Assembly: GCA_003584625.1 (NCBI GenBank)
Contig: AP017647.1
Span: 854,603 to 918,602, forward strand
Direction of reading: 5' to 3'
DNA length: 64,000 nucleotides
Source: Methanothermobacter sp. MT-2
GTDB taxonomy: Archaea; Methanobacteriota; Methanobacteria; Methanobacteriales; DSM-23052
Shown here: positions 39,477 through 48,536 of the stretch, one piece after another
Layout of the letters: every line of letters starts with the position of its first letter
Position numbering within the stretch: the stretch's first letter is position 1
Made by a program: the position numbers and the translations under genes
The notes under the pieces: model-generated
The model's database searches: none
Told to the model about the DNA's origin: nothing
What the model saw: only the letters and a program-made list of their open reading frames with translations

Positions 39477-40697
39477 TTAGGGTCTGTATCTTAAAATCGC
39501 CCCTATACCACCAAAAGCCTTTAAAAGTTGTATTCCCTCCTCAGTCTCAGTTGATATTATCTCAACCTCAGAACCCACCATCTCAGCGATTTCCACAAGG
39601 TCATCAACAAGATCTCGAGAATCTAGCATCTTCATTTCATCATTACACTTAGGACAAGGCCTAGATTCATCACCCTTTACAGTTACATCCATTTTATATC
39701 CACAAGATGGACATTCATAGGTAGCTCTCCTTGCCTTAAGATCCTCTGATAATAAAAGCACCTCCACCGCACCCATTTGCAGATAATTTCTCACCTCATC
39801 TTCTCCATAAGCTGCAAGTCCATCCTCGTTTATGAGTTCACTGAGAAACCTCTGGACTAATTTCTTCTCCCTCATCACATCAATTTCCGTTAAAACATCC
39901 ATTGATTTGTCGATAACTTCCCTTATACCAAATTCGCCAGTATAAGATGTGTCAACAGTTGTTATAATCTTCTTCTTAACCTCATGATGAAGGTAATCGC
40001 CCTTGACGAAATCTTCCTTAGTATGACCAGGCCCTCCAATTATAACCCCTTTAAGATCAGGTATTGATAAAAAAGCCTCATTCATATGCTCCCCTATCCT
40101 TTTAAGGAATTCATGGGCTGCTAATTCTATCAGTCGATCGAATCTTCGCTGTGACTGGCCTCCTGCCTTGTGTTTTCCTGGAACGCCACTGGTAAGGGTT
40201 TTCAAGATTTCAATCCTCTTACCCTTTAAGAGTGCTAGTGTAGCCTCTTTACGGTCCAAAACAGCCAAACCATAAATTTCCTTCTCTTCCAGCATCTCTT
40301 TTAGGGGTTCGAGATAAAATTCAGAATTACAATGATATATATAAGTTTTTATAGGTTCTGGTGGCTCGAAGACATATGTTTCCATCTTTTCTGTGCCTGG
40401 TCCTCCCCTGGGTATCATACCAACGAACATTACCAGACCATTCTCTGGCGGACGGGGGAACAGTTTCAAACGTTGCATTATAACCTCTATAGCTGACTGA
40501 ACGTTTTTTCTAGTCTGTTTACTTTTAATATTAGCACTTTGGCTCAGCTCTTCCCTCATATGCTTAGCCACGTCACTTATCTGCCTATCAGGTGGTATGT
40601 ATACTGATACAAGCTCAGTACCTCTACCCTTCTTTCCTGCGAGTTCCTCTAAAGTCCTCCTAAATTCATAGAGTCTCTTTGATGATACTTTACCCAA
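39477..40697 (-). CDS. prf1: Peptide chain release factor aRF1
   Basis: 406 residues. Recognises all three stop codons. The NIKS motif (ANIKSKQTR) lies near residue 60, the GGQ motif is in [13 protein letters not shown] near 180, and domain 3 carries a zinc finger ([17 protein letters not shown]). I place the start at TTG 40697, which is preceded by GGAGTGAT 4 bp upstream and gives [12 protein letters not shown]; the longer ATG at 40733 lacks support. It is divergent from pyrH. Confidence 0.94.
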   Translation of the reverse strand: MGKVSSKRLYEFRRTLEELAGKKGRGTELVSVYIPPDRQISDVAKHMREELSQSANIKSKQTRKNVQSAIEVIMQRLKLFPRPPENGLVMFVGMIPRGGPGTEKMETYVFEPPEPIKTYIYHCNSEFYLEPLKEMLEEKEIYGLAVLDRKEATLALLKGKRIEILKTLTSGVPGKHKAGGQSQRRFDRLIELAAHEFLKRIGEHMNEAFLSIPDLKGVIIGGPGHTKEDFVKGDYLHHEVKKKIITTVDTSYTGEFGIREVIDKSMDVLTEIDVMREKKLVQRFLSELINEDGLAAYGEDEVRNYLQMGAVEVLLLSEDLKARRATYECPSCGYKMDVTVKGDESRPCPKCNDEMKMLDSRDLVDDLVEIAEMVGSEVEIISTETEEGIQLLKAFGGIGAILRYRP

Positions 40698-40780
40698 ATA
40701 GATCACTCCTTTCATGAGAAAAATTTCAGCCAAATGTCTAAACTTTATAATAGATTATAACATTACAAACTAATATAATC

Positions 40781-40800
40781 CCCCCCAAAATTTAAATAAA
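40781..40800 (+). promoter_or_regulatory. BRE/TATA promoter of pyrH
   Basis: A CCCCCCAAAA element directly precedes TTTAAATAAA. It predicts a transcript start near 40822, leaving a very short leader that still contains GGGTGAAG before ATG 40829. Confidence 0.5.
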
Positions 40801-40828
40801 TTTCTCATCAAAAAAAAGGGTGAAGCTC

Positions 40829-41503
40829 ATGAAGATAGTGATTACAATCGGCGGATCCGTCATAATGGAGAAATTCAATCCAAAAATCTTCAAGGAATAT
40901 GCCAGGATTTTAACCTCCTTACAAGATGGTAACAGGATATTCATAGTTGTAGGTGGGGGTAACCCTGCAAGAGATTATATAAGATTAGCAAGGGGACTCG
41001 GAGCAAACGAAGCCCAATGTGACAATGTTGGGATAGAAGTCACACGCCTCAATGCGAAAATGCTTATAATAGCCCTTGGTGAAAACGCTTATCCAATCGC
41101 ACCCCATAATTTCAATGAAGTACTTCAATATTCTGCAACAGGTAAGATCGTGGTTATGGGTGGAACAGAACCCGCCCATAGTACAGATGCAGTTGGCGCC
41201 ATACTCGCCGAACTTGTAGATGCTGACATACTCATCAATCTAACCTCAGTAGACGGGTTCTATGACAAGGATCCCCACAAATACCCTGATGCCCGCCTCT
41301 ATAAGAAGATAACAGCCACAGAGATGCTTAACCGATTCAAAGATAAAGACTGGAAGGCGGGAACCTATGAATTCCTCGACTTAACAGCAATACATCTCAT
41401 AAAAAGATCAAATATCAAGAGCATAATAACAAATGGTAAGGATCCCATGAACCTTATAAAAGCCCTAAAAGGCGAGGTTGGCACTAAAATAATCCCAGAG
41501 TGA
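40829..41503 (+). CDS. pyrH: Uridylate kinase, archaeal type
   Basis: 224-residue amino-acid-kinase-fold UMP kinase. Motifs: [13 protein letters not shown] at the N-terminus, [15 protein letters not shown] near residue 38, [16 protein letters not shown] near 108 and the C-terminal [17 protein letters not shown] 40829 has GGGTGA 6 bp upstream; GTG 40820 is part of that site. MfnE (methanofuran kinase) shares this fold, but the motifs and length match archaeal PyrH better. Confidence 0.9.
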   Translation: MKIVITIGGSVIMEKFNPKIFKEYARILTSLQDGNRIFIVVGGGNPARDYIRLARGLGANEAQCDNVGIEVTRLNAKMLIIALGENAYPIAPHNFNEVLQYSATGKIVVMGGTEPAHSTDAVGAILAELVDADILINLTSVDGFYDKDPHKYPDARLYKKITATEMLNRFKDKDWKAGTYEFLDLTAIHLIKRSNIKSIITNGKDPMNLIKALKGEVGTKIIPE

Positions 41504-41722
41504 CCTCCCTCCCAATATGAAACTTTGCAAATTTGAGGAGACCCCATGGCTTCACACCCCCTCCCGGGGACTGTCATGGGCCCCGCACCTTTTATTAAGG
41601 AGTGGGCTGCAAAAAAAGGGTAGTATTCAAATTTAACTTATCTCGCCCGTCCCAATTGTGCATCCCCCATTTGGGGGGGTTTTTTACAAGTAACAGTAAA
41701 TAAAAAAAGTGGAGGCTGAATT
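41504..41722. repeat. Intergenic region with GC-rich hairpins and shared repeat
   Basis: 219 bp without a gene. CCCATG at about 41543-41548 can pair with CATGGG at 41575-41580 around a C-rich loop. A second hairpin CCCCC-ATTT-GGGGG at 41664-41678 is followed by T6, resembling an intrinsic terminator. The 13-mer TTACAAGTAACAG (41684-41696) recurs at 46753-46765, there also after a CCCC-AT-GGGG hairpin. CTCCCGGGGACTGTC (41561-41575) resembles 57987-58000. Origin is unknown; relics of a mobile element are possible. Confidence 0.45.
41664..41686 (+). terminator. Hairpin plus poly-T, terminator-like
   Basis: CCCCCATTTGGGGG followed by GG and TTTTTT, 160 bp after pyrH. It could end the pyrH transcript or belong to the repeat described for this region. 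Confidence 0.35.
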
Positions 41723-41908
41723 ATGGTAGAACCACATAGACATTGCCCAGTTTGTGGCAAACCCATACCCTTAGAGGAGGGAACATGTTCCAAGAAATGT
41801 GCAGAAGTTCTAATAAAAAACCAGCAAAGGGTTATGAGAACACGACTCATATTCTATATTCTACTAGCAGTATTCGTAATCATCTGGCTATTCGTAGTAT
41901 TAAAATAA
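41723..41908 (+). CDS. DUF2116 zinc-ribbon membrane protein
   Basis: 61 residues: an N-terminal zinc ribbon (CPVCGKPIPLEEGTCSKKC, residues 8-26) followed by a single membrane helix (about 41-60). This small archaeal family has no known function. ATG 41723 follows GGAGGCTGAATT. It is convergent with the DUF308 gene, 4 bp apart. Confidence 0.78.
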   Translation: MVEPHRHCPVCGKPIPLEEGTCSKKCAEVLIKNQQRVMRTRLIFYILLAVFVIIWLFVVLK

Positions 41909-41912
41909 GGTT

Positions 41913-42386
41913 TTAGAGTATAATAAGCCCATAGATGATCAAGATCACCCCTATGATTATCCCTAGGAATACTGGGTTAAGGGCGAGTATACCCACAACA
42001 ATGTATACTATTCCAACAAGCACCCCCAGAAATCCGATTGTCCTTGTAACATGCGCATCCCATGCAGAAAAAACAATTATAAGACCTGCTATCATGAAAA
42101 GCAAACCTGTAAGATACAACCAAATTCCTAAAAGAACACTTATAGATATAACCTGGAATGCTAACAAAGCCCCAATAATGATTAATATAACCGCGAATAT
42201 GAACCATAAAACCGAAGTTCTCCTATAATATCTCTCTCTCAGAGCATTTAAGACCATCCAAAGTCCAATAAGAAGCAAGATTACACCAGAGAACATGCTA
42301 ATAGCCTTAACCCCACCCATGGGAGATAACAAAAAAATAATACCTATAATAATAGAGAGTAAACCAGCCCATTTCCTAGATACCAT
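41913..42386 (-). CDS. DUF308/HdeD-like membrane protein
   Basis: 157 residues made up of about six short hydrophobic helices in the repeated GIIFLLSP, GVILLLIGLWMVL, AVILIIIGALLAF and GILALNPVFLGIIIG pattern of DUF308. Bacterial relatives are linked to acid or membrane stress; the archaeal function is unknown. No soluble domain is present. Confidence 0.75.
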   Translation of the reverse strand: MVSRKWAGLLSIIIGIIFLLSPMGGVKAISMFSGVILLLIGLWMVLNALRERYYRRTSVLWFIFAVILIIIGALLAFQVISISVLLGIWLYLTGLLFMIAGLIIVFSAWDAHVTRTIGFLGVLVGIVYIVVGILALNPVFLGIIIGVILIIYGLIIL

Positions 42387-42478
42387 TCACTTCACCAGTT
42401 ATTTTATATTTCCTTAATGATTCATAAATGTTATCCCAGAGTATACCAGCAAAGAAACTATCTGAAAAAAGTGTTAAT

Positions 42479-43432
42479 ATGAACCGTTTAACCATCACAG
42501 GCATAATATTCATGATAATAGGGATTATATTATTCGCATCAGACGTTATAGACCTATTTATAACACCATTCACCCACATATTCCTCACAGGATCCTCAGA
42601 AGGAAAAGACATTATACTATTCCTGTTAATGGGAAGCATGCTAATCCTAAGCCCATATATTAAGCCCAAGAGGGATAAAAATTTTTATCTTCTCATCACA
42701 ATAATATTAACCATTTCAAGTTACATTATAATAATCATAACAGAGTTCCTCATAAGGGCCAGGATGGGTGTTAATCCATTCACAACATTCATAACTTTCA
42801 ATCCACCGGCCACAACAAGCATTACCCACAGCCACGTTTTTAAAGCGTCTTTAAGCCCCCTTACAAGTTTAATAGCCCCCACCCATATACATACAGCATC
42901 ATCTCTCAACAGTTACATCCCACCATTCCTATTACCCTGGCTCCTGATAACTTTACCCCTCATCTACCTTTTTGGTGTTCTTTCCCTTGGTGATCGTCGA
43001 GACTTCCATAAGATGATATTGATATTCGCAATAGCCACAACCATCATAGGCATAATAGATGGAGGTCTTTTCTCCACACCAGCCATGGTAGGCCTAGCAG
43101 GGATGCTGGGTATGAGGGCTTTAAAGGTCCCATTCTCTCCAAAGAATCTTATAAATCCTTCAATAATAATAGCATCCCTCATAATCCTAAGGATAGTAAT
43201 GGGTTTAATATTATCAACTCCAGGATACTATGAAGTGACCATCCTACAACCAAAAGAAAACATAGAACTAAAAGATTTTAAGATAGTTTCAACTGAAAAA
43301 CTAGATGATAAAATGATAATAAGATTGTCACCAGATTACAATGAAATCATATTAATAAACCAGCTCATAAAAGCCCTTAATGGCAAGTGTCAAGGTTTCC
43401 TCATCACATGGAACTTCTATTCATTCTTCTAG
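42479..43432 (+). CDS. Polytopic membrane protein of unknown function
   Basis: 317 residues with about seven hydrophobic helices. I do not recognise the family. A central extracytoplasmic stretch is rich in His, Thr, Ser and Pro (about residues 105-150, with HSH and HIH). A C-terminal soluble segment of about 70 residues begins at about 245. ATG 42479 is preferred; the frame to 42428 covers the promoter gap. The fused glycosyltransferase gene follows 16 bp downstream, so a role in envelope assembly is possible. Confidence 0.65.
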   Translation: MNRLTITGIIFMIIGIILFASDVIDLFITPFTHIFLTGSSEGKDIILFLLMGSMLILSPYIKPKRDKNFYLLITIILTISSYIIIIITEFLIRARMGVNPFTTFITFNPPATTSITHSHVFKASLSPLTSLIAPTHIHTASSLNSYIPPFLLPWLLITLPLIYLFGVLSLGDRRDFHKMILIFAIATTIIGIIDGGLFSTPAMVGLAGMLGMRALKVPFSPKNLINPSIIIASLIILRIVMGLILSTPGYYEVTILQPKENIELKDFKIVSTEKLDDKMIIRLSPDYNEIILINQLIKALNGKCQGFLITWNFYSFF

Positions 43433-43448
43433 GAGGGCTGATAAAAAA

Positions 43449-45206
43449 ATGAAACTCAGTATAATCATACCAACATACAATGAAGAAGAGTATCTTCCAG
43501 GGCTTCTTGAAAGCATAAAAGGTCAAGAATTCAATGATTATGAGATTATAGTAGCCGATGCCAATTCAAAAGACAAAACTAGAAAAATAGCTGAAAATTA
43601 TGGTTGCAAGATCGTTAAAGGAGGTCTTCCGGCTGAGGGTAGGAATAATGGGGCTGCCATCGCCAAAGGAGAACTCCTATTATTCCTTGACGCAGATGTT
43701 ATCCTAACCAATGGTTATCTTAAAGAGGCCGTCGAAGAGTTTGAAAGAGAAAACCTTGGCATAGCAATAACACAAATGATACCATTATCAACCAAAAAAC
43801 GGGATAAAATACTCCACGAATTTGCTAACAGGTTCATGATACTCACAGAATCCATAAAACCGCACGGGGCTGGCTGTTGCGGTATATTAACACGGAAAGA
43901 ACTCCATGAAAAAGTTGGAGGTTTTGATGAATCTTTAGATTTCGGCGAAGACACCGACTATATAGAAAGAATAGGAAAGATAAGCAAATTCAAAGTCTTG
44001 AGAAAACCACGCCTACTCGTATCCATAAGAAGACTTGAAAAAGAGGGATTAAAAGACCTTGCATTCAAATACACGAAGAGCACACTCTGTGATTTCCTAG
44101 GTAAAAAGTTAAGCGCCTCAGAATTAAATTACACTTATGGGCACTCTGCAAAAAGACGGAAAAGGATCCTATATTCAGTATGTGGAGAGGGTATGGGGCA
44201 TGCTATAAGAAGCGGAGTAATACTAAAAGAACTCGTCAAAGACTATGACGTGCTAATATTCGCAAGCGACCGAGCCTACAAGTATCTTAAAAACAAATTT
44301 GATAACGTCTATGAAATATATGGTTTCAACACAGTATACGAAAACAATGAGGTTAACGACCTTAAAACCTTCCTACAAGCCATGAAAACCTTTCCAAGAG
44401 ACCTTAAAGAAAATCTCAGCCTACTATATAAGATGGCCCGAGATTTTAAACCAGAAGTCGTAATATCAGATTTTGAATTTTATGCAAGCCTCATAAGCAA
44501 CATGTTAAGAATACCCCTCATAAGCGTGGATAACATGCACGTAATCACAGAATGCAATATAGAATATCCAAAAAAATATAGAAAAGACAAGCTAAAGGCC
44601 GCGGCTGTTATAAGATCATTTATCATAAGACCAAAAAGATATATTATAACAAGTTATTTCTTCCCAAAAATCAAAAACCCTGAAAAGGTTGTTATGTTCC
44701 CACCCATCCTAAGAAAAAAGATAATGAATCTGAAACCATACTATGGCGATCATATACTTGTTTATCAGACAAGCAAATCCAATATAAAACTATTAAAGAC
44801 CCTTAAAAAGATCAATAGAAAATTCATCATATATGGTTTCAATAAGAATAAAATCGATGGTAACCTATATTTCAGAAGATTTAATGAGAGTGAATTTTTC
44901 AATGATCTTAAATCAGCTGCTGCAGTGATCACCAACGGAGGATTCACACTTATAAGTGAGGCTCTTTACCTTAAAAAGCCAATTTATAGCGTCCCGGTTA
45001 AAGGACAGTTTGAACAAATCATTAATGCAGTCTACCTTGAAAAACTAGGCTATGGCGAATTCCATGAAGAAGCAGATAAAAAATCCATTGAAACATTCCT
45101 AGAAAAACTGCCAGTTTATAGAAAAAATTTGGAAAAATATGAGGGAGGAGATAACACAGCCCTCATAAGGGAACTTAAAAGGACCATTGAAGAATTCTCA
45201 AGATAA
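43449..45206 (+). CDS. Fused glycosyltransferase: GT2 domain plus MJ1255/MurG-like domain
   Basis: 585 residues. Residues 1-225 are a GT2 domain: LSIIIPTYNEEEYLPGLL, ADANSKDKTR, the DxD motif LFLDADV near residue 80 and GGFDESLDFGEDTDY. Residues about 238-585 resemble the MJ1255 family of GT-B, MurG-like transferases: ILYSVCGEGMGHAIRSGVI near 240, ISDFEFYAS and the donor-site block ITNGGFTLISEALYLKKPIYSVPV near 500. So two transferases are joined in one chain, suggesting consecutive sugar additions. ATG 43449 lies 12 bp after AGGAGG. Sugar donor and acceptor unknown. Confidence 0.82.
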   Translation: MKLSIIIPTYNEEEYLPGLLESIKGQEFNDYEIIVADANSKDKTRKIAENYGCKIVKGGLPAEGRNNGAAIAKGELLLFLDADVILTNGYLKEAVEEFERENLGIAITQMIPLSTKKRDKILHEFANRFMILTESIKPHGAGCCGILTRKELHEKVGGFDESLDFGEDTDYIERIGKISKFKVLRKPRLLVSIRRLEKEGLKDLAFKYTKSTLCDFLGKKLSASELNYTYGHSAKRRKRILYSVCGEGMGHAIRSGVILKELVKDYDVLIFASDRAYKYLKNKFDNVYEIYGFNTVYENNEVNDLKTFLQAMKTFPRDLKENLSLLYKMARDFKPEVVISDFEFYASLISNMLRIPLISVDNMHVITECNIEYPKKYRKDKLKAAAVIRSFIIRPKRYIITSYFFPKIKNPEKVVMFPPILRKKIMNLKPYYGDHILVYQTSKSNIKLLKTLKKINRKFIIYGFNKNKIDGNLYFRRFNESEFFNDLKSAAAVITNGGFTLISEALYLKKPIYSVPVKGQFEQIINAVYLEKLGYGEFHEEADKKSIETFLEKLPVYRKNLEKYEGGDNTALIRELKRTIEEFSR

Positions 45207-45208
45207 AA

Positions 45209-46132
45209 TTATAAGGTTACACCCATATCCAACTGTTCTGTAAGTTCCTTGTATCTGTTCCTTATCGTTACTTCGGTCACACCTGCAACCTCTGCAACAT
45301 CCCTCTGGGTTTTCCTTTCACCAAGCAATACTGATGCTATGTAAAGTGCTGCTGCCGCAACCCCAGTAGGGCCTCTACCTGATGTAAGACCCTTTTTCAT
45401 GGCCTTTTCGATTATTTCAATGGCCTTTGATTGGACTTCCCCAGATAATCCTAGTTCTGTTGCGAATCTTGGCACATAATCCACAGGTGATGTTGGAGGC
45501 AATTTAATATTCAATTCACGTGTTAAGAACCTGTAGGTGCGGCCAACCTCTTTTTTACTCACTCTTGAAATTTCCGCGATCTCATCAAGTGTCCTTGGGA
45601 CGTTGCATCTTCTGCATGCTGCATATAGTGATGCTGCGACCACTCCTTCGATGCTTCTACCTCTTATAAGTTTATTTTCAACTGCTTTTCTATATATCAT
45701 TGATGCAGCTTCTCTCACGCTCCTTGGGAGTCCAAGATTTGAAGAGTCGCGATCTAATTCGCTTAGGGCATAGGCTAGGTTTCTCTCTGTAGCACCAGAG
45801 ATTCTGATTTTTCTTTGCCATTTCCTTAACCTGTACCATTGGGCTCTGTTTCTCGCTGGGATGTCTCTGCCGTAGATGTCCTTGTTTCTCCAGTCTATCA
45901 TTGTTGATAGTCCCTTGTCGTGGATTGTGTAGGTTAGGGGTGCTCCTACTCTTGTTCTTTTGTCGCGTTGTTCATGGTCGAATGCTCTCCATTCTGGTCC
46001 CATGTCTAATAGATTATCATCTATGACTAATCCGCATTTCCCGCAGACAATCTCGGCTCTTTCATAGTCTCCTCTAAGGTCTCCTGATCCGCATTCTGGG
46101 CATTTTTCGATCTCTGATAGGTCAGTTTTCAT
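45209..46132 (-). CDS. tfb: Transcription initiation factor TFB
   Basis: 307 residues. N-terminal zinc ribbon (CPECGSGDL and VCGKCGLV), B-finger/linker region (GPEWRAFD) and two cyclin-like repeats (about 110-200 and 205-300). The core HTH segment is [20 protein letters not shown] near the end. It binds BRE and recruits RNA polymerase to TATA-TBP. ATG 46132 is chosen because it starts 3 bp after the gar1 stop; a longer start at 46168 would overlap gar1. The pair shares one promoter. Confidence 0.94.
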   Translation of the reverse strand: MKTDLSEIEKCPECGSGDLRGDYERAEIVCGKCGLVIDDNLLDMGPEWRAFDHEQRDKRTRVGAPLTYTIHDKGLSTMIDWRNKDIYGRDIPARNRAQWYRLRKWQRKIRISGATERNLAYALSELDRDSSNLGLPRSVREAASMIYRKAVENKLIRGRSIEGVVAASLYAACRRCNVPRTLDEIAEISRVSKKEVGRTYRFLTRELNIKLPPTSPVDYVPRFATELGLSGEVQSKAIEIIEKAMKKGLTSGRGPTGVAAAALYIASVLLGERKTQRDVAEVAGVTEVTIRNRYKELTEQLDMGVTL

Positions 46133-46134
46133 TT

Positions 46135-46404
46135 TTATTTTTTCCTTCTTCGTTTTTTTCGCCCCCATTCTCTTTCTATATATAAAGTCTTTCCAACTCG
46201 GTTCTCAAATTTTTTTAAATTTATTGCACGAATTGGTTTTATAAGAATATATGGCATTTTCGTCGGACCGAAGATATCCTGGACTTTACCAATTAATTGC
46301 CTCTGGGAAGTGAAGACCTTGGCTCCGAAAGGTGGTGTGCTCTTTGAACGTGCTATGATATTCCCTCGATTAGAAATGTGTGAAATTTTTCCAAGCACCT
46401 TCAT
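46135..46404 (-). CDS. gar1: H/ACA RNP component Gar1
   Basis: 89 residues of the Gar1/Naf1 beta-barrel: [17 protein letters not shown], then [20 protein letters not shown], with a basic C-terminal tail (RKKRRRKK). Part of the Cbf5-Nop10-L7Ae-Gar1 complex for guided pseudouridylation of rRNA. It precedes tfb by 2 bp and is driven by the promoter at 46447-46462. Confidence 0.88.
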   Translation of the reverse strand: MKVLGKISHISNRGNIIARSKSTPPFGAKVFTSQRQLIGKVQDIFGPTKMPYILIKPIRAINLKKFENRVGKTLYIEREWGRKKRRRKK

Positions 46405-46411
46405 AGTACAA

Positions 46412-46427
46412 CCGAAAATTTTATATA
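46412..46427 (+). promoter_or_regulatory. Strong BRE/TATA promoter, rightward
   Basis: CCGAAAATTTTATATA is a near-ideal archaeal BRE plus TATA box reading to the right, away from gar1, with a predicted start near 46451. The only downstream sequence is the 46.45-46.8 kb gap, followed by a gene on the opposite strand. Confidence 0.5.
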
Positions 46428-46446
46428 TTATATGTTTCAGAGGTAG

Positions 46447-46462
46447 TATATAAAGTTTTCGG
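46447..46462 (-). promoter_or_regulatory. BRE/TATA promoter of gar1-tfb
   Basis: On the minus strand this reads CCGAAAACTTTATATA, identical at 15 of 16 positions to the element at 46412-46427. It predicts a gar1-tfb transcript start near 46423, about 20 bp before the gar1 ATG. Confidence 0.6.
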
Positions 46463-46797
46463 TGTCAAAATTTATATTACACCAAAATGATCCTTCAAGA
46501 TTTCTGAACCCTTGACAAGTGAACTATCCCTTGCTTACACAAGCGGCTTCTCCAGATCTATTGACTTTGCATTAAAGACTTCATTTTGAAATTCTGGGGG
46601 GTACGGATCCCCCCACGCTTCTCATTAATACATGGACTATACTCTACTCTCTGTTCGGATGACTTGATGGGGAGTATCACCCTTAAGATTTCCTTAACAC
46701 GCAGAATATCTAAACTTACCCCCACACACTATGTAATCCCCATGGGGGGTACTTACAAGTAACAGAAAAATAAATTCCCTCTGTGCCCTTGTTCAGA

Positions 46798-47874
46798 TTA
46801 TCCTTGGCGATTTTTCACGATTAACCTTCCATAATATATAGCGGCTAGAAAACCAAGGAAAGTTGGGGTTATATAACTAGCTAACCTGTCAATCACACTC
46901 GCCGCCATAACATGATCCGCGGATACGCCAGCAACTGCAAAAAGAGCGACAAGTATACCCTCCCTCAATCCAAGGGAACCTGGAAGTAATGGTAAAAGCG
47001 ATATTAGAATCCCCACAGTATAAATTATAATCAAGGGGGCGACAGGTACTTCCACACCAATAGCCCAAAAACAAATATAAATGCGGGCTAAATCTAAAAA
47101 CCACATAATCAAAGAAAACAAAAAACCCGCCACTAACACTTTCCTGTCAGTTAATGCCATGGAAAATCCACGACTAAACCTGTTAACATAAAATATTATT
47201 CTATCCTTCAAATTCTTGAATTCGAACTTTCTACGGGTTATATTCCTGATAAAAGGTAAAACAGATTTCGCTATGCCTAAAACTATCCTCTGGGCAACAT
47301 CTCGCCTAGCCCCAGCATAAATCACCAAAGAAAAAACTATTATAGTGAATATTATAAGGAAACTAACGATTAAACGCGTCCAAATAGAAACTTTCCATGT
47401 CATGATAAGAACAGCTGAAAGTAAGGATATTATAGCGAATGGTATGAACTCAAACACCCTATCAGCAGTTGAAGACGCGAAGCCTATCTCAAATGGCGTT
47501 CCCGTAACCTCAAAGAGAAGATAAGCCCTTAAAGGTTCTCCACCAGCAGAACCCGGCGTTATATTATTCCCAAAAATGCTCGCCAGTAACATAAGGAATA
47601 ACGAAAAAAAATCAGGCGCCTCATCAACAAGATTAAGTATCAACCTCCAACGTAAAGTCCACACAACAAGAATCATAGCCTCAAAAACAAAATTCAAAGC
47701 CAAGAAAAATGGATCAGTCCTTTCCAAAGCAGAAAGTATCCCCTCAAACCCGGCAAAGAAACTTAGAATAAATATTAAAATTGCAACAACCAAAAATGAT
47801 AATATAATCGTCTTTTTATGCTCTCTTATATAATCAAAAATGTTTCGGCTTTCCTCCATCCTATAAACATCCAA
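46798..47874 (-). CDS. UPF0104/flippase-like integral membrane protein
   Basis: 358 residues with about eight hydrophobic helices of the lysylphosphatidylglycerol-synthase transmembrane (UPF0104) family. Signatures: FGNNITPGSAGGEPLRAYLL near residue 100 and SLLPLLPGSLGLREGILVALF near 290. Family members are proposed lipid or lipid-glycan flippases. The start could be ATG 47874 or ATG 47859 (GGATG 8 bp upstream of the latter). It follows the RraA-type gene by 4 bp. Confidence 0.82.
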   Translation of the reverse strand: MDVYRMEESRNIFDYIREHKKTIILSFLVVAILIFILSFFAGFEGILSALERTDPFFLALNFVFEAMILVVWTLRWRLILNLVDEAPDFFSLFLMLLASIFGNNITPGSAGGEPLRAYLLFEVTGTPFEIGFASSTADRVFEFIPFAIISLLSAVLIMTWKVSIWTRLIVSFLIIFTIIVFSLVIYAGARRDVAQRIVLGIAKSVLPFIRNITRRKFEFKNLKDRIIFYVNRFSRGFSMALTDRKVLVAGFLFSLIMWFLDLARIYICFWAIGVEVPVAPLIIIYTVGILISLLPLLPGSLGLREGILVALFAVAGVSADHVMAASVIDRLASYITPTFLGFLAAIYYGRLIVKNRQG

Positions 47875-47878
47875 AAAA

Positions 47879-48532
47879 TTATTTTAAGCCGAGTATCCTT
47901 GAAAGCGGAACCCCATCCTCAATCTGCCATTCTATATTAGATTCTTTCATCTTAATTTTTAATGCCCTTTCTATAACCATATTAAAGAGTTCCTTTGGGA
48001 TTATCACTATACCTGACTCATCACCAAAAACATAATCTCCAGGTCTGATCCTTACACCTTCACACTCTAATTCAATGTTAACTTCACCCATGGCCAAGGG
48101 TTTCCCAGCATTCGGCACAACCTTTTTTGAAAAAACAGGAAAATCTAATCTGCTAATGGCATCAAGATCCCTGCAAGCCCCATATATTATTGTGCCAGCG
48201 ATTTTCTTTTTCCTAGCAGTCTTAGATGTTAATTCGCCCCACACCGCATTTTCATCCCCTTCTGTCATTATAAAGATAACATCTGATTCGCTTGCATGGT
48301 CAATGGCCTTCACTGATGTCCCCCAGTCATGATCTTTTGTCTTTGCAGTTACTAGGGGTCCGAAGATTTTCATCCTGTTTAATGGTTTTAGGGAGTGTAT
48401 TGCACCATTATAACCGGATATTTCGTTTAGGGCATCGGAAACTTGGGGTGTTGAAAGTTTGAAAATTTGGGTTTTTTCACCCGTAAAATTCTTGAGAAGA
48501 TTTTTAGGCGATATTCTCCCTTCTATCTTCAT
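47879..48532 (-). CDS. RraA-family protein
   Basis: 217 residues of the RraA/HMG-aldolase fold: LSTPQVSDALNEISG near residue 27, the GELTSKTARKKKIAGTIIYGACRD block near 100 and DYVFGDESGIVIIP near 165. The GxxxxxxAxxxGxxGxxxxGxxRD-like block binds a divalent metal in aldolase members. In other methanogens the domain is fused to hexulose-phosphate synthase; here it stands alone. Function is undetermined: aldolase, decarboxylase or RNase E-like regulator by name only. Confidence 0.78.
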   Translation of the reverse strand: MKIEGRISPKNLLKNFTGEKTQIFKLSTPQVSDALNEISGYNGAIHSLKPLNRMKIFGPLVTAKTKDHDWGTSVKAIDHASESDVIFIMTEGDENAVWGELTSKTARKKKIAGTIIYGACRDLDAISRLDFPVFSKKVVPNAGKPLAMGEVNIELECEGVRIRPGDYVFGDESGIVIIPKELFNMVIERALKIKMKESNIEWQIEDGVPLSRILGLK

Positions 48533-48536
48533 AGGA

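Larger units (their letters stand above)
46405..46797. other. 393-bp intergenic region with mirrored promoters and hairpins
   Basis: No credible gene. It holds facing BRE/TATA elements (46412-46427 and 46447-46462), a further TATA-like TTTATATT near 46468-46476 inside a GGTGT/ACACC inverted repeat, a short hairpin CTTG-CTTACA-CAAG (46530-46543), GGGGGG-TACGGAT-CCCCCC (about 46598-46616), and CCCCATGGGG (46737-46746). The 13-mer at 46516-46528 matches 11270-11282, and 46753-46765 matches 41684-41696. A rightward transcript from the plus-oriented promoter would be non-coding. It could be a small RNA or an element relic. Confidence 0.4.

Noticed and set aside
40829-41503. MfnE (methanofuran kinase) instead of PyrH
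   Set aside because: Same fold, but length, glycine motifs and the TDAVGA block fit archaeal UMP kinase better.
46450-46797. SRP RNA or RNase P RNA
   Set aside because: None of the conserved SRP helix-8 or RNase P core segments is visible.
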